Below, piece by piece: positions 1 to 7,957 of a DNA stretch of 30,429 nucleotides; the stretch's first letter is position 1; the number at the start of each line of letters is the position of its first letter. The position numbers were made by a program, and so were the translations under genes. The stretch is from positions 1 to 30,429 of IMG/VR virus record IMGVR_UViG_3300035034_000860; one strand, given 5' to 3'. The stretch is from a virus. The notes under the pieces were generated by a model. That model saw only the letters and a program-made list of their open reading frames with translations, was not told where the DNA came from and made no database searches.

Positions 1-14
1 CGCAATTTTGAAAC
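1..14. repeat. Terminal direct repeat (left copy), circular junction
   Basis: The bases cgcaattttgaaac at 1-14 are identical to 30416-30429. Collapsing one copy joins two halves of an open reading frame without changing frame, so this is the overlap of a circular (or circularly permuted) molecule. It lies inside a gene and far from the terminase genes, which argues against a cohesive end or packaging site. Confidence 0.9.
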
Positions 15-84
15 CGCCAACACCGTCTGACGAAGCAGCTCCTAAGCGATAAATCTCTATCGCCTCTGTTAAGAAGTAGTCCAC
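1..84 (-). CDS. Head-closure/stopper protein, N-terminal part (continues at 30429)
   Basis: This is the first 28 codons of a 109-residue protein completed at 30170-30415 across the circular junction. The GTG start at 84-82 lies 1 base after the stop of the connector gene and has a GAGG ribosome binding site inside that gene. The protein begins VDYFLTEAIEIYRLG. Its position between a gp6/gp15-like connector and a tail terminator, together with its length, fits the SPP1 gp16-type head-tail joining (stopper) family, which closes the head and docks the tail. The role is inferred mainly from gene order; the primary sequence alone is weak evidence. Confidence 0.75.
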   Translation of the reverse strand, partial: MDYFLTEAIEIYRLGAASSDGVGGFKIA

Positions 85-85
85 T

Positions 86-433
86 TTAATAAACCTCGTC
101 TACAAGAAAAGAGTTGATAATTGAACTCCTCTTCTTCTCTGATAGTCCAGCATAGCTTACCGAGTAATCACCCAAGCTTTGGGCAGAAACGTCTTTTAAT
201 GCTGAAATCTCATTTTTTATGTCATTCGCAATTACAACCTCTAAACCAATCGGGATTACATAGTAGCCCGCAACTGTTTCAGTGTCTTCTTCAATTACGG
301 GCTCGACATATTTGAAGGCACTGTTTGTCTCTTTTTCTATTGAATTAATTATTATCGGTAGCAGAACTTTAATCTGATTGTCATATGTCGTTGCTGTTAT
401 TCCCAAGATTGCTTTAACGTCTGAATATAGCAT
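86..433 (-). CDS. Head-tail connector (gp6/gp15-like adaptor)
   Basis: The 115-residue protein begins MLYSDVKAILGI and is largely helical, with a central segment GLEVVIANDIKNEI and a C-terminal segment containing GDYSVSYAG. This layout and size match the adaptor family (HK97 gp6, SPP1 gp15; often annotated DNA-packaging or QLRG family protein) that forms a ring below the portal. It sits between the Ig-like head protein and the head-closure gene, exactly where SPP1-type phages place the adaptor. The ATG start is preceded by AAAAGG. Family assignment is from recognised pattern and synteny, not from a search. Confidence 0.75.
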   Translation of the reverse strand: MLYSDVKAILGITATTYDNQIKVLLPIIINSIEKETNSAFKYVEPVIEEDTETVAGYYVIPIGLEVVIANDIKNEISALKDVSAQSLGDYSVSYAGLSEKKRSSIINSFLVDEVY

Positions 434-438
434 AGTTT

Positions 439-756
439 TTACCTTTTTGTTAGTTTTACGTTAAATACTTTATCGTCATTACTTTTATCTATCTTGATGT
501 CTTTCACCCCGCTATAAGTTCCAGTTTCAACAGAGTAAGAAAAATCGACTTCAGGTAAACCACGAAACACACATACGCCGAGCTTGTCGGTTACCTGACC
601 GGCAGATTTTCCGTCATAGTTAATAAAAACACAAGCTGAGTTAATCGGTTCGTCTGCGAGATTACCTGTTACCAGAAAAGCTATAATCTGCTTTTTTGAA
701 GTCAGCTCATCTATCCTTTTTGTAATATATGCCAAACTTTTTTTTATCTCTTTCAC
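439..756 (-). CDS. Small virion protein: coiled coil plus Ig-like domain
   Basis: This is a 105-residue protein with a GTG start and a good AAGGAG site 5 bases upstream. The first 23 residues are charged and helical (KKSLAYITKRIDELTSKK). The rest is beta-rich with the pattern of a carboxypeptidase-regulatory-like/CNA-B fold: a segment like VFINYDGKSAG, then VTDKLGVCVFRGLP (Asp/Gly turn followed by F-x-G/N-L/V-P), and a C-terminal strand. The same pattern recurs in the 815-1252 protein and in the baseplate protein. Placed between capsid and connector genes, it is likely a head decoration or head-fibre protein. Its function is not established. Confidence 0.6.
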   Translation of the reverse strand: MKEIKKSLAYITKRIDELTSKKQIIAFLVTGNLADEPINSACVFINYDGKSAGQVTDKLGVCVFRGLPEVDFSYSVETGTYSGVKDIKIDKSNDDKVFNVKLTKR

Positions 757-776
757 CTGGACTCCTTAGCTGAAAA

Positions 777-799
777 GAGAGGTCTATAAACGACCTCTC
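777..799 (-). terminator. Hairpin plus T-tract between two head genes
   Basis: On the minus strand, GAGAGGTC, a 7-base loop and GACCTCTC are followed directly by TTTT. This is the form of a weak Rho-independent terminator or 3' stabilising hairpin. It lies just after the stop of the 815-1252 gene and before the RBS of the 439-756 gene, so it would reduce transcription beyond the capsid block or protect the capsid mRNA end. Confidence 0.6.
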
Positions 800-814
800 C
801 CCATACTCTTTTTA

Positions 815-1252
815 TCAGCCTGTTGCTACTAATTTTACCAATACGTTCAAATCAACTCCAGCGACAACAGTGAAAGCGTTGTCCGTTTGTATTGTATATC
901 CCGGGTTTTCAATTGTCATTGTATGCCCTACTCCAGCAGGTACATTTCTAAACGTTGCTCCACCACTTGCTACAGTTTCTGTGTTCATTCCACCAATCGT
1001 TACCATTGCCCCGTCTATTGCTGTTCCGTCTGCACTGTCTACGACCATTACACTAACGACATTATTAGCGTTGATTATTGTGTCTAATTTAGCATCAAGT
1101 CCGTCTGTAACTGCCTTCACAAGTCCGAGATTGGTACTCATACCTGGCAATAGTGTAGTCTCTGATTTAACTGCTGTTACTTGTGCAGATGTTGAGCTTC
1201 TTCGCTGATTGTTTATAATCGCTTCTTGTTCTGCTTTGCTTCTTGCGTCCAT
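815..1252 (-). CDS. Head decoration/fibre protein with Ig-like C-terminal domain
   Basis: The start is ATG at 1252 (MDARSKAEQEAIINNQ), chosen because AGGGGG lies 4 bases upstream; reading further upstream would overlap the capsid gene for 64 bases. The 145-residue protein has a hydrophilic N-terminal arm and a short helix (residues 35-60). A beta domain follows from about residue 66 with DSADGTAIDGAMVTIGG, then GATFRNVPAG and GYTIQTD, the pattern of carboxypeptidase-regulatory-like (CarboxypepD_reg/Ig-like) domains. It directly follows the major capsid gene, the usual place for decoration proteins or head fibres. The role is inferred. Confidence 0.65.
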   Translation of the reverse strand: MDARSKAEQEAIINNQRRSSTSAQVTAVKSETTLLPGMSTNLGLVKAVTDGLDAKLDTIINANNVVSVMVVDSADGTAIDGAMVTIGGMNTETVASGGATFRNVPAGVGHTMTIENPGYTIQTDNAFTVVAGVDLNVLVKLVATG

Positions 1253-1260
1253 TATTCCCC

Positions 1261-2274
1261 CTATGCCACTTTTACGTCTTGACGTACTATTTTGATGTTG
1301 TTTACATCCCAGGTTCTCGACCAATTTGCATTAGTTGCAAGCTGGGTGTTTGTAGGTGTCACTGCTTGGCCTGATGCGTTTGTAGGAGCTGAAGATTGCC
1401 AGGATATACCGTTCGGATGCACCAGAAACGCTTTACGGTTATAAACTGCATTTGAACCAGCAGAAGCGTTCTCTTGAGCTTTGACATAGTCGTCCATTTC
1501 TGTTAATATCATTGCCCCTTCACTCATAAAGTAAACGACCGAGCAATCGGCAGCGACAACAGGAACAGTTGCATCTACGTAAGGCATTGTACCGTCAGGA
1601 TGTATTCGGATATTAGTGCCTCTTAATGTTGGATATAGCCCTAATCCTGAAGCTTCAGGGACCATTATAATATCTTCGCTTAAATCTAATTTTGCATAAA
1701 CTGTCGGATGGCAGAGCATTAGTTTGATTTTGTCGAACTGGTCACCCATCTTATACATTCCGTCTCTTAGCGTTGCACCTGTTACGATAGCGTCACCTGT
1801 TGAATCCATATAACGGTCTTCTAACAAGTCGGAAAGTCCTTTGCCAGTTCCGAACATACCAGCTAGAGTGCTGACTGCTACTTCGTGATATATGTTAGCC
1901 CAGAAATCAGCTATTAATGAAGCAATGTCAGCCATTGGGTCTGAACCACCTGCAAGTTGTTTAGCGAGCCAACTCTTCGCCCAGCCTCTGCCCTTATAGA
2001 GCATCCTTCCAGTCTGCTGCCCTGCTTCGTTTCCTAAGGCAGTGACAGCCGTGTTCGTATCGATTAAGTCAGTTGCGACATAGCTTTGTGCTGCCCAATA
2101 AGGCAAATGGACAAGTCTTGCCCCGTCTGAATAGATTAAGCCTAACTCTGCCGGTGTTAACTGTTTCATAACTCCTGAGTTCACGAATACTAATTTTTTA
2201 TAAAGTTCCGCTCTTACGAATTCCGCAAAGCGTGGTTTCTCTACACCATTTAGATTGTCTAATGTTAATGCCAT
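1261..2274 (-). CDS. Major capsid protein
   Basis: The 337-residue protein begins MALTLDNLNGVEKPRFAEFV. Features common to HK97-fold capsid proteins that assemble with a separate scaffold are visible: an N-arm, a W-A-K-S-W-L-A-K helix region near residues 98-106, the segment DPMADIASLIADFW (spine helix), and a C-terminal A-domain part with MSEGAMILTEMDD. There is no N-terminal protease or delta domain. It lies directly downstream of the scaffold gene and upstream of a decoration gene. The exact capsid subfamily (possibly Gp13-like) is a recollection of pattern, not a search result. The product should be the most abundant protein of the virion. Confidence 0.85.
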   Translation of the reverse strand: MALTLDNLNGVEKPRFAEFVRAELYKKLVFVNSGVMKQLTPAELGLIYSDGARLVHLPYWAAQSYVATDLIDTNTAVTALGNEAGQQTGRMLYKGRGWAKSWLAKQLAGGSDPMADIASLIADFWANIYHEVAVSTLAGMFGTGKGLSDLLEDRYMDSTGDAIVTGATLRDGMYKMGDQFDKIKLMLCHPTVYAKLDLSEDIIMVPEASGLGLYPTLRGTNIRIHPDGTMPYVDATVPVVAADCSVVYFMSEGAMILTEMDDYVKAQENASAGSNAVYNRKAFLVHPNGISWQSSAPTNASGQAVTPTNTQLATNANWSRTWDVNNIKIVRQDVKVA

Positions 2275-2291
2275 TTTATAGCTCCTATGAA

Positions 2292-2918
2292 TTACTTTTT
2301 AACAGCACCCTCTAACGCTTTAGCAATTTCTGGCGTTTCAGTCTCCAGTTTAATAATTGCTGAAAGATTGAACGTCTCTCTTGCATAAGGATTATAACCA
2401 AGTGGGTTATCTATTTTGTCGGTTGGGATTGACGGCTTTCTGCCTGTCCTTTTCGCAACTTCATTCTCGACATCCTCTTTTAATTTTGCCTGGTAAGTGC
2501 TTTTTATTGTTTCAATTTGTTTGGACATCTTATCTGAATTAGAATAGTCTAAAACATCCAACATCGAAGTCGGTAGACTGCTATCTGCAAAAGTCCTTAA
2601 TGCCTGAGCTTTAAGTTCTGCTTGCAGTTTACCCGTCTCCAACTCTAATAATCTTTTATTGAGATCTTTCAAAGTTCTTTGTTCGTCCGTTTCTTTCGGA
2701 TTAATAGCTTCCATTTTTTCTTTTAACAACGTTTCAAGATTGTTTGCCTGCCAAGTTTCTAACGATTTGGTAAAATGAGCGTCTTTCTGAGATGTGACAT
2801 ATCTCTTAGCTGTCTCATTTTTTTCTAATAGTTCCTTGATTTGCTCTTCTGTTATATTGTTAAAGTCCATTGCTTTAACTTCTTCCTGACCTTCAATCTT
2901 CTTTTCTTCTACTACCAT
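2292..2918 (-). CDS. Capsid scaffolding protein (DUF4355-like)
   Basis: The start at 2918 (MVVEEKKIEGQEEVK) is chosen because GGGGGAG lies 7 bases upstream; a longer form from 2951 lacks such a site. The 208-residue protein is acidic at the N-terminus, with a long charged helical/coiled-coil middle (about residues 20-105). Its C-terminal end is basic and patterned (AKRTGRKPSIPTD, then DNPLGYNPYARETFNLS). This matches phage minor structural or scaffold proteins encoded immediately upstream of the major capsid gene, which template procapsid assembly and are then expelled or cleaved. No protease gene is present in the cluster. Confidence 0.75.
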   Translation of the reverse strand: MVVEEKKIEGQEEVKAMDFNNITEEQIKELLEKNETAKRYVTSQKDAHFTKSLETWQANNLETLLKEKMEAINPKETDEQRTLKDLNKRLLELETGKLQAELKAQALRTFADSSLPTSMLDVLDYSNSDKMSKQIETIKSTYQAKLKEDVENEVAKRTGRKPSIPTDKIDNPLGYNPYARETFNLSAIIKLETETPEIAKALEGAVKK

Positions 2919-2957
2919 TTCTAATCTCCCCCTTGTCGTTCTTGCCAACAAGTTGAT

Positions 2958-3263
2958 TTATATTTTTATTAGTTTTAAAATTGAGAGGATACGTCCTCTT
3001 GATGAGGAGATAGCCTTGCTAAAATAAAAGCTTCTGCTCTCTACTACCAATGCATAATCTACGTTTTGTGATACCTGTATTTTCTTGTTTTTCGGTGTAC
3101 TTCGAGCTGTCGAACCAACCAGATTGCCCGTAACGACAGGAGTTACTCCAGGCGTTTTTAAAGCTCGGATAAAATCATCAGCAGCTATTACAAGCACGTT
3201 GTCAATTCTCTTGTCCAGTATCTCGGTTACTTTCTTTTTATTGTTTACAAATTTAACGCCCAT
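2958..3263 (-). CDS. HK97 gp10-like protein in unusual position
   Basis: The 101-residue protein has the core pattern TPVVTGNLVGSTARSTPK, then QVSQNVDYALVVES. It resembles the HK97 gp10/SPP1 gp16.1 family, in which a T-G-x-L-x-x-S segment is followed by N-x-x-Y-A-x-x-V-E. The ATG follows GGAG by 8 bases, inside the end of the minor head gene. The family normally lies between stopper and tail terminator and helps head-tail joining; here it lies between the MuF gene and the scaffold. It could have moved, or it could be a minor capsid protein with a similar fold. Confidence 0.55.
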   Translation of the reverse strand: MGVKFVNNKKKVTEILDKRIDNVLVIAADDFIRALKTPGVTPVVTGNLVGSTARSTPKNKKIQVSQNVDYALVVESRSFYFSKAISSSRGRILSILKLIKI

Positions 3264-4230
3264 AAATTATCTCCTTCCCATTCTCATCATTCCATTTTGT
3301 GAATGGTTTCACAACCACAGACTCATCGAGAATTCCTGTACTATCTTCAAGAATTACATTAGCTATTGTACATCTACAATTGATGTCCATTGCCGCTATT
3401 CCGAAACCGCCCGGATACTCAGTAGTTAGCCCGTTAATGTGGAAGTAACCGTTTTCGTCTGCTATCTGTCCGTCTAAATCTGCATGTTCGTCTCGGGTAA
3501 CCTCATCACTTGCAGCGTTCCAAATCTTGCCTATTTTCAGCCCTAGCTTGTCAGCCGCATTTTTAGATTCTTCAAAACTTTCTGCTGCTGCTACGTTACT
3601 TGCTCGGTGTTGTTCAGTTCTGACGATTCTAACCGCACGGTAAAAGGCTTTATCTGTTGTATCAGTTATCATCTTCGCTGTTTTGTCATACGCATAACCT
3701 TGTATTGAACCTTCATTGATTGCTTCAGTGACCGTTCTGAGTGTTTCTGTAACACTTAACTTTAATCTTGACTCCCAGCCTATCTTATCCATTGGATTGA
3801 GTATATTAGCCATTATGAGCCTTTCATTAACTCCGTAGACTCCTGTCTTAACTCCAAGACCTTGCTCTAATACATATCGGTTTAATAAATACGTTTTCTT
3901 AATCGCCTCTTTGATAGAGTTTTTGGTTATCGTAAGCGTTTCACCAGTCAGTTCTTTAAGGTATTTGCTTATTTCAATTTCCATTTTCTCGAAGCGGCCA
4001 AACTTCGTCAGCTCGATACTCGTAAGCTTCCCGTCTGTTGCATATTTTTCATAAAGCGTTGCTATCTCGCTCTTGATGTTTTTTAATGCTTTCTTATATG
4101 AGCGAGCAACTTCTTTGATTGTTTCTTCTTCAAGCTTTCGCATATTTGCAGCACTCACAACGTTAAGCTGCTTTGCCATAAATTCTACACGCTGTTCTTT
4201 ATTATTTAGTGTCATCTTCTGTCTCGTCAT
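3253..4230 (-). CDS. Minor head protein, MuF (phage Mu F-like) family
   Basis: The 325-residue protein is helical over residues 1-200. It ends in the MuF signature region, with RIVRTEQHRASNVAAAESF, then GKIWNAASDEVTRDEHADLDG, then PGGFGIAAMDINCRCTI. The H-x-x-L-x-G and P-x-x-N/D-C-R-C elements are diagnostic. SPP1 gp7 is the type example; such proteins bind the portal and enter the procapsid with a role in DNA ejection. The start is ambiguous: ATG at 4230, 4215 or 4179 could be used. All have weak RBSs and the first two overlap the portal gene end, so translation is probably coupled to the portal gene. Confidence 0.88.
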   Translation of the reverse strand: MTRQKMTLNNKEQRVEFMAKQLNVVSAANMRKLEEETIKEVARSYKKALKNIKSEIATLYEKYATDGKLTSIELTKFGRFEKMEIEISKYLKELTGETLTITKNSIKEAIKKTYLLNRYVLEQGLGVKTGVYGVNERLIMANILNPMDKIGWESRLKLSVTETLRTVTEAINEGSIQGYAYDKTAKMITDTTDKAFYRAVRIVRTEQHRASNVAAAESFEESKNAADKLGLKIGKIWNAASDEVTRDEHADLDGQIADENGYFHINGLTTEYPGGFGIAAMDINCRCTIANVILEDSTGILDESVVVKPFTKWNDENGKEIIYGR

Positions 4231-5632
4231 TGAAATTCATTAAGCCGCCATATGCTTCATCACTTTCTTCTTTAATACGTTTCAGCTCTTCGTCTGTGTT
4301 GTCAATTAACGTAGAAGGTAACAAATCAAGGATAGACCTTAGCGAGATAATACCTCTCAGCTTTTGGGCGTTTTCAGCGTAATAAGCCACATCAAGAGGA
4401 ATGTTAGGGATAAAGTCATAACTAAGGATATAATCATCAATATCAATCCCGTTTAACTGTTTCCACCCTGTTACCAACAAGCTAAATTGCTCGTCTAACC
4501 CAAATTCAAAAGCAGAAACTTTATCGGTTCTGTTCGCTTCCATGGACATCAATTTATATTTTCTTGACTCTCCAGATTGGGCACTACCTGAGAAGTGTTC
4601 GTCTGAAAAATCAACGGTTCGACTTATCCTGTAGATGTTATTCTTTAGCCGATCTAAGCATTCCTTAACCCGTGTCGATGAACCTGACTTCTCCAAGAAC
4701 CGAGCATCTGAATCAGGATTGAGAGTTGAAAGCATTTTTGAATCTCTTAACGCTTCTTTCTGTACTGCATCTAATCTAATATTCTTCAAGAATAAGATTG
4801 AATCTCGCATATCTTCGATGTCGTCAAGGTCGCTACTCGCTACACGGTCATAAGCGTCAATTAGTGACTCGACACCGTCAAAGTCACCTTTACCTTGTTC
4901 ATTGTTTAAAAACTCAATTATTGGCACTCGATAGAAGCCGCTTGGATAGATTGTCACCCGCTCACCTGTTTCATTGGCAAGTTCGGGTAAATCTAGATTA
5001 TACCTGTCAGGTACAAAGTCGCCGTTATCCGTTTCGGTGAAATACTGGACGTTAAACTCATCATAGAATTCTACTTGTTTAATAATCTTGTTGTCGGTTC
5101 TTTTTACATCGTAATATCTTAAGGCATAAAGTGGGTCACCTGTTGCGTTGTCGTTTATTACTTTGAATTCCCAGGCGTGAAGATTATTAACCCAAAGCTT
5201 GCCGTCTTCCTGGTAGAACATTCTGCCAGCTCGACCAATAATTGAGAGCCTTTTTGCTAAGTATTTGTCTACTGAAGGAATTTTACATCTGTCTAAAAAA
5301 TCTGTTATCTTATCGATATGTTCCTTGGGTGTATTGTCTACAGCGATATTATAAGAAATCGGAACACCCACAAAATAAGATGTCTGAAGCGTTGCAATTT
5401 CACCCCTGAAGTCGTGTTTAAGCTTATTGTTTATCTTAGTTGTAATGCTGCGTTCTTTTTTGTCAATATCAAGCCATCCCGCTTCTTGAGTGTATCTGTT
5501 CCATTTCGCTTTATTAAGGCTGTCCGTTGCTTCGTATTCCCTTAGTGTCTCCTTAATGATGTAGCCTCGAAACTGCTCTTTATCCCCGATAAGTTTATAT
5601 TGCTTTGATAAGTTGCTTAAATATTCAATCAT
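4202..5632 (-). CDS. Portal protein (SPP1 gp6-like)
   Basis: The 476-residue protein has the order typical of the SPP1 gp6 portal family. An N-terminal region includes KHDFRGEIATLQTSYFVGVPI, and a middle beta region has ALRYYDVKRTDNK and YRVPIIEFLNNEQGKGDFDG. A stem/clip region follows with DAYDRVASSDLDDIEDMRDSI, and then SGESRKYKLMSMEANR. The portal forms the dodecameric DNA channel at one capsid vertex and docks the terminase. It lies 3 bases after TerL and overlaps the MuF gene, the standard arrangement. Confidence 0.92.
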   Translation of the reverse strand: MIEYLSNLSKQYKLIGDKEQFRGYIIKETLREYEATDSLNKAKWNRYTQEAGWLDIDKKERSITTKINNKLKHDFRGEIATLQTSYFVGVPISYNIAVDNTPKEHIDKITDFLDRCKIPSVDKYLAKRLSIIGRAGRMFYQEDGKLWVNNLHAWEFKVINDNATGDPLYALRYYDVKRTDNKIIKQVEFYDEFNVQYFTETDNGDFVPDRYNLDLPELANETGERVTIYPSGFYRVPIIEFLNNEQGKGDFDGVESLIDAYDRVASSDLDDIEDMRDSILFLKNIRLDAVQKEALRDSKMLSTLNPDSDARFLEKSGSSTRVKECLDRLKNNIYRISRTVDFSDEHFSGSAQSGESRKYKLMSMEANRTDKVSAFEFGLDEQFSLLVTGWKQLNGIDIDDYILSYDFIPNIPLDVAYYAENAQKLRGIISLRSILDLLPSTLIDNTDEELKRIKEESDEAYGGLMNFNDETEDDTK

Positions 5633-5635
5633 AAT

Positions 5636-6850
5636 TTACCATCCAACGATTACTCTTGTTTGTAACATTTCTTCTTCTAACGAATATCTAAGGGCGTCAA
5701 TGGCGTGGTCGTTCGTTTTCTCAGGTTTATCAATTTCGTTTCCCTGTCTGTCTTTGCCCCATTGATAGCTTTCCAATTCCTTTATTAAATTAACACATCT
5801 TTCATTAATTAGTAACGTTTTATTTTGGATAAACTTTATCCCTGCAATGACTGAACCTTGCCCCTTCTTAACTCCGATTGCCTGGATTGCCAATCCTTTC
5901 AGTTGCGTTATTGTTCGAGGGTCCTCAGAGTCGCACCAAACGACTTCATCTTTTGCAAATTCTCTTAACTGCTCGGCTAACCTGTCAGTTGTCAACTTCG
6001 TTTCATAAATTTCATCGTCAACATAAATTGTTGAATCGTTTGAAAATGTCCGAACGGTTGCACTTGGATTTGTCCAGCCAAAGTCTTGCCCGTAGCTTGC
6101 CCGTACTCCTCGCAGCGTTTCAGGTCTTTCTTTAACGACAGTATACTTAAAAATAACTCCAGCAAGCACCCCCCAATTACCGAGATAATAAACGCTGTAC
6201 ATATATTCAGATTGATTTTTATAATTCTCATAACGTTCTTTATCCGTATCAGATAAAAATCTATTGTCTAAACAGGTCGTGTGGTGAGCATAGACGTCAT
6301 ATTTATCCCCGTCAAAGAATGTCTTTTTAATCCAGTGATTTTGATGGATTGGATTAAGTCTTAAAAATAGACGGCGTGGAAGGTTAGACTCTCCTCTCTG
6401 GCGTGTATCGATAATCATAAAGTCTTCAAATGTTATCTCTGTCGCTTCTTCGATGTGAATATCGTTGAACATTCCTTTGGGTGGTGTTATTGATTTCAGC
6501 TTCTCAGGGTCGTCACATCCGACAAAATAAGCGACCGCCCCATTGATGCACTTTATTGTCATATCGGAGCGGTTAACGGCAAAGTATTTATTTAGGTTAA
6601 GTTGCCACATTGCCTTTTGAACTTCGTTAAATACAGACCTTTTAAGCGTTCTTGCTATCTTACGAACAATTAATTGATTACGTCCGTTCATCATCGATAA
6701 AACGATTATCTGAGAAGACGAGACAGACTTGCCGCTTCCAGCTCCTCCGTACATTATAATAATTCGCTTGTCATAATAACTAACAAGGTCATAGAACTTT
6801 TTATTAAATACGGTCTTGAGACCTTTAAGATTTATCTTTATTGTTCTCAT
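5636..6850 (-). CDS. terL: Terminase large subunit (TerL)
   Basis: The 404-residue packaging motor shows a Walker A motif GGAGSGKS at residues 35-42 and a Walker B region DIHIEEATE around 130-138. RNase H-like nuclease acidic residues are D256 (GQDFGW), D307 (CDSED) and D385 (HAIDAL). Length and order match Terminase_3/Terminase_3C. The N-terminal ATPase drives DNA into the head and the C-terminal nuclease cuts the concatemer. It overlaps the terS gene by 26 bases, suggesting coupled translation. All catalytic residues expected for the family appear intact. Confidence 0.95.
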   Translation of the reverse strand: MRTIKINLKGLKTVFNKKFYDLVSYYDKRIIIMYGGAGSGKSVSSSQIIVLSMMNGRNQLIVRKIARTLKRSVFNEVQKAMWQLNLNKYFAVNRSDMTIKCINGAVAYFVGCDDPEKLKSITPPKGMFNDIHIEEATEITFEDFMIIDTRQRGESNLPRRLFLRLNPIHQNHWIKKTFFDGDKYDVYAHHTTCLDNRFLSDTDKERYENYKNQSEYMYSVYYLGNWGVLAGVIFKYTVVKERPETLRGVRASYGQDFGWTNPSATVRTFSNDSTIYVDDEIYETKLTTDRLAEQLREFAKDEVVWCDSEDPRTITQLKGLAIQAIGVKKGQGSVIAGIKFIQNKTLLINERCVNLIKELESYQWGKDRQGNEIDKPEKTNDHAIDALRYSLEEEMLQTRVIVGW

Positions 6851-7331
6851 TATCTTCTATTGTTAGGTCAATGTTGACCTCAAGCTCTTCTGCCCCGACA
6901 TTATAGCCGTTATTTGACCAACGCTCAGGCATTCTGTTATTCAAGGTGTAGATGATTGCAGCAACGGAAGGGTCGACAGTAACGGTCTTAATTGTTTTTT
7001 CTCTTATTTGCGGTTTAGAGTTCCCGTTCTTATCTGGAGCGCCCGGAATGAGCTTAGTTGTTTCTTGTGTATATGTATAACCTGCGATCAGTTTCATTAG
7101 CGAGGATTCAGCAGTCAGACACATAAAATCATCAGAGTTGTCCTTGCCTCTTTTGTAAGCCTCATTGAATTCATCAGATTCTTTTAGCCAACGATAAAAG
7201 GTGTTGTAAGAGATTTTGAGCTTTTTATAAACGCTTTTATCGGTGCAGCCCTGCCGTTTCATATATTCGACAACGGTCAGCATCTCAGGCTTAAATTTAC
7301 TAACTGCACCACGCGTCTTTTTTATATACAT
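6825..7331 (-). CDS. terS: Terminase small subunit (TerS)
   Basis: The 168-residue protein has an N-terminal helix-turn-helix (RQGCTDKSVYKKLKISYNTF, about residues 30-49), used to recognise the packaging site. A central helical segment LMKLIAGYTYTQETTK follows, then the characteristic TVTVDPSVAAIIYTLNNRMP ending in ERW. The acidic tail is the likely contact with TerL. It lies directly upstream of, and overlapping, terL. The N-terminal 4 residues overlap the preceding gene's end. Confidence 0.88.
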   Translation of the reverse strand: MYIKKTRGAVSKFKPEMLTVVEYMKRQGCTDKSVYKKLKISYNTFYRWLKESDEFNEAYKRGKDNSDDFMCLTAESSLMKLIAGYTYTQETTKLIPGAPDKNGNSKPQIREKTIKTVTVDPSVAAIIYTLNNRMPERWSNNGYNVGAEELEVNIDLTIEDNENNKDKS

Positions 7332-7957
7332 TTATCACCACGCCTTACGAGGTCGTCCATCCAATCTTTATGAAAGTCATAAATAAGTTTATTATTGTCA
7401 TAGACAAACTGCTCTATCCTGGAGTTGATTGTCATATTTCCACTTCCTTCAAAAATGAAATAATCGTTTTTTTTTGTTTTGCAACAGCAAACTTTCGCGT
7501 GAACATTGACATAAACGTGTTGTGTGCTATCATTTTTGGAGCAAAAGTCACGTAGTTTTTTGGCCCAAATTTCAGGCCTTTTGGTCTGATGGAAAAAGTC
7601 AGAGATTACGAACGTTGCTTTTTTTATTCTTCCAGCTTTTATGAAATCGGTTATTGATTCGACGGTTGGCTGATTGATTCTGAATAGTGCAAGGTACATC
7701 TCTTCAATGTCGGTCTCTTCAAGTATTTGCAAAATAAGCGCGTAGGCGTTAAATTGTTTTTGTGTGATAATCCGAAATTGTTCGTTAGGTTTAGGTTTTT
7801 TGCAGAGGTCAGAAAGTGTCCTTGCTTTTATCAAGTGTATTTCATTGTTTTTTATTATTCTTTTTATTGCATTTTGTTTGACGAGGTCAGCGTTGATGTT
7901 TTCTTCAATAAGCCCGCCCCATTCTGCATTTTCCCAATCAATTTTATTTGTGTTCAT
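7322..7957 (-). CDS. PLD-like (HKD motif) protein
   Basis: The 211-residue protein carries one HKD-type motif near the C-terminus: H153, K155, D165 and GSGN at 171-174, with E182 downstream. The spacing is H-x-K-x9-D-x5-GSGN. The phospholipase D superfamily includes nucleases such as Nuc and BfiI that use one motif per monomer and dimerise, so a nuclease or DNA-binding role is plausible, but the N-terminal 140 residues are not recognised. Three adjacent cysteines (157-159) follow the HAK element. The gene starts 1 base before the methyltransferase stop and ends overlapping terS, so it is co-expressed with the packaging genes. Confidence 0.6.
   Translation of the reverse strand: MNTNKIDWENAEWGGLIEENINADLVKQNAIKRIIKNNEIHLIKARTLSDLCKKPKPNEQFRIITQKQFNAYALILQILEETDIEEMYLALFRINQPTVESITDFIKAGRIKKATFVISDFFHQTKRPEIWAKKLRDFCSKNDSTQHVYVNVHAKVCCCKTKKNDYFIFEGSGNMTINSRIEQFVYDNNKLIYDFHKDWMDDLVRRGDKCI

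Noticed and set aside
1-14. Terminal repeat as a cohesive end or direct terminal repeat of virion DNA
   Set aside because: It lies inside a structural gene and about 7 kb from the terminase genes; the intact frame across the join is better explained by circular assembly overlap.
870-1208. Plus-strand open frame opposite the decoration gene
   Set aside because: It is the complement of a well-supported gene, has no ribosome binding site, and its composition is that of an antisense shadow.
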